Shown: one piece after another, positions 4,831-9,526 of the stretch | Layout: each line of letters opens with the position of its first letter | How positions within the stretch are numbered: position 1 is the first letter of the stretch | Source of the DNA: Acidobacteriaceae bacterium | Lineage (GTDB): Bacteria; Acidobacteriota; Terriglobia; Terriglobales; Acidobacteriaceae | Length of the DNA: 9,526 nucleotides | NCBI GenBank assembly: GCA_003162255.1 | Contig: PMMJ01000349.1 | Span: 1-9,526, forward strand | Direction of reading: 5' to 3' | The notes under the pieces: model-generated | What the model was told of the DNA's origin: nothing | Databases searched by the model: none | What the model saw: the letters and a program-made list of their open reading frames with translations, nothing else | Translations under genes and position numbers: made by a program

Positions 4831-7800
4831 CTAGAACGTCACCCGTACTCCAAGTTGCGCGGCGAACGGAATCCCTACCGTCGTACCGGGGCCAAAAAAA
4901 TCTCCGAGAGCGCCCTCAGGTATCTCGAGTTGCTTCAAGCTGGTAAGGGGCACGGAGTTTGCATCCGTGCAATTGCTCACGTTCGCACCCCTACAAACAC
5001 TGGTGACGTTGCCGCTCGCCTGCTGGTCGGGAGGCACCGGGAGTTGGGCGACGTTGACCGCGAAGTTCGCGCCGGGATTGTTGCGGTTGAAGATGTTGAA
5101 GAACTCTGCAAACGGATTTATCTCCCAGCGCTCGCCAATCTTGAACGGGCGGGTGACACGCAGGTCCGCCTGGATGTAAGGCGTGCCACGGAATTCGTCG
5201 AGGCTGGTCGGCTTGTTGTTGACATAAATGCGGTCGGTGTTGTCCAGGTTCGTGATGGTAATGGGGCGAGCGCTCTCGACTTGGGCGATGCTGCTCAATT
5301 CGAAACCACCGGGAATATGCACTGTACCGGCGAGCATAAGACGATGTCGAACGTCTTCGCCGGACGGACCGTAGTCGCCGCGCCGGAAGGCATTCAGCGG
5401 ATCGCAGACGCCATTCACATAATCGAAGAGCTCGCCGAGCAGGCATCCCCATGTCTCCGCCTTGGAGAGCGTGTAGTTCGCCACCAGATTGAAGCGGCGC
5501 ATGTTGCCCTGCACATGCACCATCAGCGCGTTGTAACTGGAGCGGTTGTCAGAGTGGAAGACGGTGGCGGTGGGATAGGGATAGGCGCGATAGCCGTGGT
5601 TTCCCTGCTCATGGGTGTAGTCGGCGCTAACCGTCCAGTGCTCGTTAAAAGCGTGTTGCACTCCGCCCGTAGCGTGGATGGCGTAAGGCGTCTTGTAGTT
5701 GGGATCGATGAGCGAAGGAGGCGCGACGGAACTTGGGTTGACCGACTGAAATGCGGCGGCCCAGCCGTTCTGGGCGAGGTCGTTGTAGTACACGCCGAAG
5801 CCGGCGCGAATGACAGTTTTCTCGCTGTCGCCGGGGGAGTACGCAATTCCGAGGCGAGGCGCAACCTGCTTGCGATCGTCATGCGGCACTGCTTCCGGAT
5901 AACCCAACGATGGCAGCAGTGAAAAGTTAGCATTGGCGGCCTGGCTGTGTCCGGAAGCCGTGAAGAGTCCGAAGGTGGTCTGATAACGCAATCCGTAGTT
6001 GACCGTGAGGTGATACGAAACGCGCCACGAGTCTTCGGCGTAGAGTCCAAGTCTTTGAACGTTTTGCGCGAAGCTGCCGTTGCCCGCGGGAGTGAATGTG
6101 CAAGTGATGCCGGACGCCGGATCGGGCATCGGATCGCACTGGGAGATGGGCGGCGTGTAATAAAAGGGCAATGCACTCGTGATGCCGCCGCAGTCGGGGC
6201 CAGGCGGATTGATGTAGCAATCGGGATTGGACGGATAAGTCGTGAACTGCTCCGCCGTCGCGGCAAACGCGCCGCCGAGCACCGGCTCGTGAATAAAATC
6301 GACTCCGAACTTGAGCGCGTGGCTGCCCGCAACGTGGCTCAGATCGTAGCGCACCTGGTATTTGTCCTGATTGCGCAAGTCTGGGAAAAGAGTGATGGGA
6401 GTGGCGAATTGGTTGTCGCCGAAGGTCTCGAAGCCGGAGACGGTCAGCGCCGTCACGCTGAACGGAAATTGCAGGGCGAATCCGAGATCGGAGTTACGCG
6501 TCTGCGTAAGGTGCAACAGGCTCGCGCCCAGAACCAGATTGCCCAGCCATGTCGGACTGAAAGTGTAGGCATTGCTGATCACGGTGTTCCAGTAGTTGTT
6601 GTGCGTGATCAAACCGGTAGAAGGCAGAGTTGCTTGTTGCACCAGCGCATTGCGCGTCAGATGGCTGTCTTCGGAGGTGCGCAGAAACCATTGCGACTTC
6701 GAAGACTCGGCCCAGTCAAACCGCATCGAGCCCAGGTAATCGCGGAAGGGGATGGGGACATTCGCGGGAACGGCAATCGACGAAACGTCCGGAATCAAGC
6801 CATCCGCAGCCAACTGCGCCAGTGCATCGAATTGTTGCGTGCTGGCCGGACTGTAGGCGATGCTGGCATTTTCATGCACATGCTCGAACGAGGTGAAGAG
6901 CCACACTTTGTTTTTTGCGATCGGCCCACCCAGCGTGCCGACGTAATTTTGCCGCGAGAACGGCTGCTTGGGATTAGGCGCCGGATTCTCGATCGGGAAC
7001 CGGGCGTTGAGCTGTGCCGCGCGCTCGTAGAAAGCGCCGTCGCCATGCCACTCGTTGGTGCCGTGCTTGGTGGTGATCACGACCGACCCGGCGGTGGTCC
7101 AGCCCGTGTCCGCGTCTTCATTCGAGGTACGCACGGCAAATTCCTGAATGCCATCGGGGGAGAAGTTTTGCAGGAACCCGCCAATCCAGTCGTCGGAGTT
7201 GTCGGCGCCGTCCACCGAGAGTTCGTTGTTCAAGCCCGAGCTTCCCCCAGTGGAGACGGCGGTGATGCGCGCCTTGGTGGGATCGGAAGGCTCGACAGGT
7301 TCGGTTCCGGGCACCAGGTAAGCGATGTTGGCGAAGCTGCGTGCCGCGAGCGGAAGGGTTTCCAGGTCCCGGCTGCCGACGACGCCCTCGCGAACCGCAC
7401 TCGCCGTGTCAATCGACTGGGTCGTGATCGAGGAAGAATTCGCCTGCACGTTGACCGTCTCGCGCGCGTTTTCCGGTTTGAGCGTGACCGCGATATCGCG
7501 CACCAGGCTGACGGCGACGTCGACATCGGCCGTGGCCTCGGCAAAACCTTTGGCCGTCACAGTCACGCGATAGGAGCCCGGCAGCAGTCCCTCAATGCGG
7601 AATTCTCCGCGGTCATTTGCCATTGCCTCGCGGGAGATGGAAGATCCCTTTGACCGCACGACGACGCGAGCACCCGCCACTCGCGCAGCGCTCGCGTCCT
7701 GAACCTCGCCGCGAAGCGCTCCGTTGGAATTTTGCGCGCGCAGGGGCGCAGGAACAGAGCTGAACATCAGGAGGAAAATCGAGAGGAGGATGGCGCAGTT

Positions 7801-7848
7801 CAGCGAACTCGATCTGCGCATTTCAGAAAGTGAAATCCTGGCGATCAT
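4831..7848 (-). CDS. Oar-like TonB-dependent outer-membrane receptor
   Basis: This is a large outer-membrane beta-barrel with a carboxypeptidase-regulatory-like domain in front of a plug, the arrangement greatly expanded in Acidobacteriota. The frame opens at TTG 7875, but I choose ATG 7848 (1005 residues). ATG 7821 is also possible. Numbering from the TTG: a signal peptide with hydrophobic core about 27-43 and likely cleavage after LRA (47); the regulatory domain about 51-135; the plug about 160-290 with ELSVDGADNSDD and GSVVITTKHGTNEWHG; then the barrel, ending in PFAEFFNIFNRNNPGAN and the C-terminal sequence GVRVTF with terminal Phe. Eight cysteines fall in pairs (553/562, 580/592, 811/824, 961/969), perhaps loop disulfides. 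No TonB box is obvious. The ligand is unknown; oligosaccharides or peptides are possible. No partner SusD-like gene is adjacent, and it is convergent with prmC. Confidence 0.92.
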   Translation of the reverse strand: MIARISLSEMRRSSSLNCAILLSIFLLMFSSVPAPLRAQNSNGALRGEVQDASAARVAGARVVVRSKGSSISREAMANDRGEFRIEGLLPGSYRVTVTAKGFAEATADVDVAVSLVRDIAVTLKPENARETVNVQANSSSITTQSIDTASAVREGVVGSRDLETLPLAARSFANIAYLVPGTEPVEPSDPTKARITAVSTGGSSGLNNELSVDGADNSDDWIGGFLQNFSPDGIQEFAVRTSNEDADTGWTTAGSVVITTKHGTNEWHGDGAFYERAAQLNARFPIENPAPNPKQPFSRQNYVGTLGGPIAKNKVWLFTSFEHVHENASIAYSPASTQQFDALAQLAADGLIPDVSSIAVPANVPIPFRDYLGSMRFDWAESSKSQWFLRTSEDSHLTRNALVQQATLPSTGLITHNNYWNTVISNAYTFSPTWLGNLVLGASLLHLTQTRNSDLGFALQFPFSVTALTVSGFETFGDNQFATPITLFPDLRNQDKYQVRYDLSHVAGSHALKFGVDFIHEPVLGGAFAATAEQFTTYPSNPDCYINPPGPDCGGITSALPFYYTPPISQCDPMPDPASGITCTFTPAGNGSFAQNVQRLGLYAEDSWRVSYHLTVNYGLRYQTTFGLFTASGHSQAANANFSLLPSLGYPEAVPHDDRKQVAPRLGIAYSPGDSEKTVIRAGFGVYYNDLAQNGWAAAFQSVNPSSVAPPSLIDPNYKTPYAIHATGGVQHAFNEHWTVSADYTHEQGNHGYRAYPYPTATVFHSDNRSSYNALMVHVQGNMRRFNLVANYTLSKAETWGCLLGELFDYVNGVCDPLNAFRRGDYGPSGEDVRHRLMLAGTVHIPGGFELSSIAQVESARPITITNLDNTDRIYVNNKPTSLDEFRGTPYIQADLRVTRPFKIGERWEINPFAEFFNIFNRNNPGANFAVNVAQLPVPPDQQASGNVTSVCRGANVSNCTDANSVPLTSLKQLEIPEGALGDFFGPGTTVGIPFAAQLGVRVTF

Positions 7849-8044
7849 GAAAGGACCCCATCCGGCAAACGACAAGGACTGCCGCTGATCAGAATCGCTG
7901 AAAAATGCCTACGCGGCGAAGCAGTCTGGTTCAATCAGACTAACGGCGCGCGCTAATTACTACCAGCAATAGTGGAATCGAAAGCAGTGGTCAGAAGGCT
8001 GGCATGCCCCTGCGCCCATCATAATGACCCGAAGTGAGCTCCGG
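7849..8044. other. Spacer between purF and the receptor gene
   Basis: This 196-bp stretch follows purF and precedes the receptor gene on the minus strand. It must hold the end of the purF transcript and probably the receptor promoter, but I see no convincing -35/-10 pair and no T-run terminator. A 6-bp inverted repeat (AGTCTG / CAGACT, 7923-7928 and 7936-7941) is the only structured site and could be an operator or a weak hairpin. Confidence 0.4.
7923..7941. promoter_or_regulatory. Small inverted repeat upstream of the receptor gene
   Basis: AGTCTG and CAGACT are separated by seven bases (GTTCAAT), about 75-93 bp upstream of the receptor ATG. The symmetry fits a dimeric regulator site or a small hairpin. 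No family match can be made from sequence alone. Confidence 0.25.
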
Positions 8045-9469
8045 TTATCGCGAGGCAACAACCGGCAGTATCTCTTCCACGTCAACCTTGGTGGGATAGT
8101 TTCCCGTATAGCAGGCGGAACAGTAAGTGGTCTTTTCCCCGTCCGCGCAAGCTTTCTTCAGACCTTCCAGCGAGAGATAGGCGAGTGAGTCGGCGACGAT
8201 GTATTCGCGAATCTCTTCGATCGACTTATTCGCTCCAATGAGTTCTTTTTTTGACGGCGTATCCACTCCGTAGAAACAGGGCGAGATCGTCGGCGGGCAG
8301 GAAATCCGCATGTGGACTTCCTTCGCACCCGCGTTACGAATCATGCGGACGATCTTCTTGCTGGTAGTACCGCGCACGATGGAGTCGTCCACCAGAATCA
8401 CTCGCTTGCCCTCGATCAGGCTGTGAACGGCGTTCAGTTTCAGCTTCACGCCAAAGTCGCGGACCGACTGTTGCGGCTCGATGAATGTGCGTCCGATGTA
8501 ATGGTTGCGGATAAGGCCAAGGCGAAAAGGAATGCCACTCTCGGCGGCGTATCCGATGGCCGCGGTATTGCCGGAATCAGGGACGGGAACGACGATATCG
8601 GCATCCACCGGAGCTTCGCGCGCGAGCTGGCGTCCCATGGCGTCGCGGCTCTGATCGACCGACCGGCCAAATACCAGACTATCTGGACGGGAAAAATAGA
8701 CGTGCTCAAAAATGCAGCTCGACAGCGCCGGAGACGGCGAATAGAAACGCGAGCTGACGCCTTCCGGCCCAACGATGACCAATTCGCCGGGTTTAACGTC
8801 GCGTTCGTAGGTAGCGCCCAGCAAATCAAAAGCGCAGGTTTCGGAGGCAAAGACGACCGTGTCTTTTTTCTCCGTGGTCAGAGCCGGAATGCGGCCCATG
8901 GCCAGTGGGCGAAAACCCCGCGGATCACGAGCGGCGAAGATACGGTCGCGGCTGAGCATGACCAGCGAAAAGGCGCCTTCCACGCGGCGCAGCGCGTCGG
9001 CGATAGCATCCGGCAGCGTATGCTCGCGGGAGAGCGCAATCAAGTGAACCAACACTTCCGTGTCGCTGTTGGTTTGGAAGATCGAGCCCTGGCCCTCCAG
9101 CTTGGCGCGAATCGCGTGAGCGTTGACCAGGTTGCCATTATGAGCAATGGCGATCGTGCCCTTATTCGACTGCACCATGATGGGCTGCGCGTTCAGCAAG
9201 GCCGAATCGCCAGCCGTCGAATATCGGGTGTGGCCGATAGCAAGAACACCGCGCAGAGAAGCCAGCACTTGATGGCTGAAGATGTCGGCGACCAAGCCCA
9301 TCGACTTGTGCTGGCGCAAGCGCTCGCCATCTGAGGTAACGATGCCCGCCGATTCCTGTCCGCGATGCTGCAGCGCATGCAGCCCCAGATAGGCAAGCTT
9401 CTCCGCCTCGGGATGAGCGTGGATCGCGACCACGCCGCATTCATCGCGAAATTTGTCAGAAGTCAGCAT
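8045..9469 (-). CDS. purF: Amidophosphoribosyltransferase (Fe-S type)
   Basis: PurF makes 5-phosphoribosylamine from PRPP and glutamine, the first committed step of purine synthesis, in the cytoplasm. The 474-residue protein has a 10-residue propeptide (MLTSDKFRDE) before the catalytic Cys11, which becomes the N-terminal nucleophile after processing. The glutaminase domain shows QHRGQESAGI (34-43), GHTRYST (79-85) and AHNGNL (109-114). The phosphoribosyltransferase domain shows VILVDDSIVRGTTS (357-370). Cys252, Cys398, Cys450 and Cys453 fit the four ligands of the [4Fe-4S] cluster in the Bacillus-type enzyme, which suggests oxygen-linked stability control. The ATG at 9467-9469 is supported by the propeptide length. 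Upstream of it lies a 4 x 7-bp repeat flush with the start; GAGG 11 nt before the ATG, inside that repeat, is the only Shine-Dalgarno-like motif. Confidence 0.98.
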   Translation of the reverse strand: MLTSDKFRDECGVVAIHAHPEAEKLAYLGLHALQHRGQESAGIVTSDGERLRQHKSMGLVADIFSHQVLASLRGVLAIGHTRYSTAGDSALLNAQPIMVQSNKGTIAIAHNGNLVNAHAIRAKLEGQGSIFQTNSDTEVLVHLIALSREHTLPDAIADALRRVEGAFSLVMLSRDRIFAARDPRGFRPLAMGRIPALTTEKKDTVVFASETCAFDLLGATYERDVKPGELVIVGPEGVSSRFYSPSPALSSCIFEHVYFSRPDSLVFGRSVDQSRDAMGRQLAREAPVDADIVVPVPDSGNTAAIGYAAESGIPFRLGLIRNHYIGRTFIEPQQSVRDFGVKLKLNAVHSLIEGKRVILVDDSIVRGTTSKKIVRMIRNAGAKEVHMRISCPPTISPCFYGVDTPSKKELIGANKSIEEIREYIVADSLAYLSLEGLKKACADGEKTTYCSACYTGNYPTKVDVEEILPVVASR

Positions 9470-9497
9470 CTAGTAGTTAGCCTCTAGCCCCTAGCCA
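9470..9497 (-). repeat. 4 x 7-bp tandem repeat flush with the purF start
   Basis: On the plus strand the units are CTAGTAG, TTAGCCT, CTAGCCC and CTAGCCA. On the coding strand they read TGGCTAG, GGGCTAG, AGGCTAA, CTACTAG and run directly into the ATG. Unit length, copy number and position match the GGTCGTT-type arm before prfA, although the sequence differs. Only 29 bases remain before the window edge, so a second, inverted arm cannot be seen. Confidence 0.8.
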
Positions 9498-9506
9498 ATT
9501 CAACCG

Positions 9507-9526
9507 TGCTCGTGTGGGGACGGGCG
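9507..9526 (+). repeat. Palindromic repeat, copy 4, cut by the window edge
   Basis: The last 20 bases of the window are identical to 3672-3691, the first part of copy 1 (GCTCGTG followed by the start of the ACGGGC palindrome). The rest of the unit lies beyond the window. Confidence 0.85.

Noticed and set aside
4855..5922. 355-codon open frame on the plus strand
   Set aside because: It is antisense to the receptor barrel, has no recognisable motif, and mirrors the codon bias of the real gene.
5947..7653. 568-codon open frame on the plus strand opposite the receptor gene
   Set aside because: It lies wholly antisense to a well-supported receptor gene. Its translation is rich in Arg/Gly/Val with no domain pattern, which is typical of the shadow frame of a GC-rich gene.
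8312..9334. 340-codon open frame on the plus strand opposite purF
   Set aside because: purF is certain in this region, and the opposite frame has no protein-family features.

Overview
The window reads as chromosomal DNA of a soil-type acidobacterium (Acidobacteriota, probably Koribacter-like). This is inferred from three things: a very large Oar-like TonB-dependent receptor with an N-terminal carboxypeptidase-regulatory domain, a DUF1385-prfA-prmC cluster, and intergenic spaces filled with short dispersed repeats. No rRNA, tRNA, CRISPR array, transposase or phage gene is visible.

Layout. 1-91 has no gene I can support. 92-1000 (minus) encodes a membrane-anchored ankyrin-repeat protein. 1001-1287 is a divergent spacer with weak promoter candidates on both strands. 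1288-4752 (plus) is a housekeeping cluster: a DUF1385 membrane protein, prfA (release factor 1) and prmC (the methyltransferase that modifies the release-factor GGQ glutamine). A 247-bp element lies between DUF1385 and prfA: near-perfect 29-bp inverted repeats, each made of four 7-bp units, enclosing the C-terminal half of a four-helix-bundle (23S rRNA intervening-sequence protein-like) gene. 3659-3861 is a repeat-rich spacer. 4831-7848 (minus) is the TonB-dependent receptor, convergent with prmC. 8045-9469 (minus) is purF. Another 4 x 7-bp array abuts its start codon, and the window ends inside a further copy of the palindromic repeat.

How the genes fit together. PrfA and PrmC form a known functional pair: PrmC methylates the glutamine that PrfA uses in peptide release. 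DUF1385 is a recurrent genomic neighbour of that pair in other phyla, with no settled function. PurF is the committing enzyme of purine synthesis and is not obviously linked to its neighbours. The receptor is an outer-membrane protein of a family greatly expanded in Acidobacteriota.

The most unusual content is the repeat layer. Tandem short-unit repeats sit flush against, or within a few bases of, the start codons of prfA, prmC and purF. A palindromic composite repeat of about 51 bp also appears to have been inserted in frame into prmC itself.
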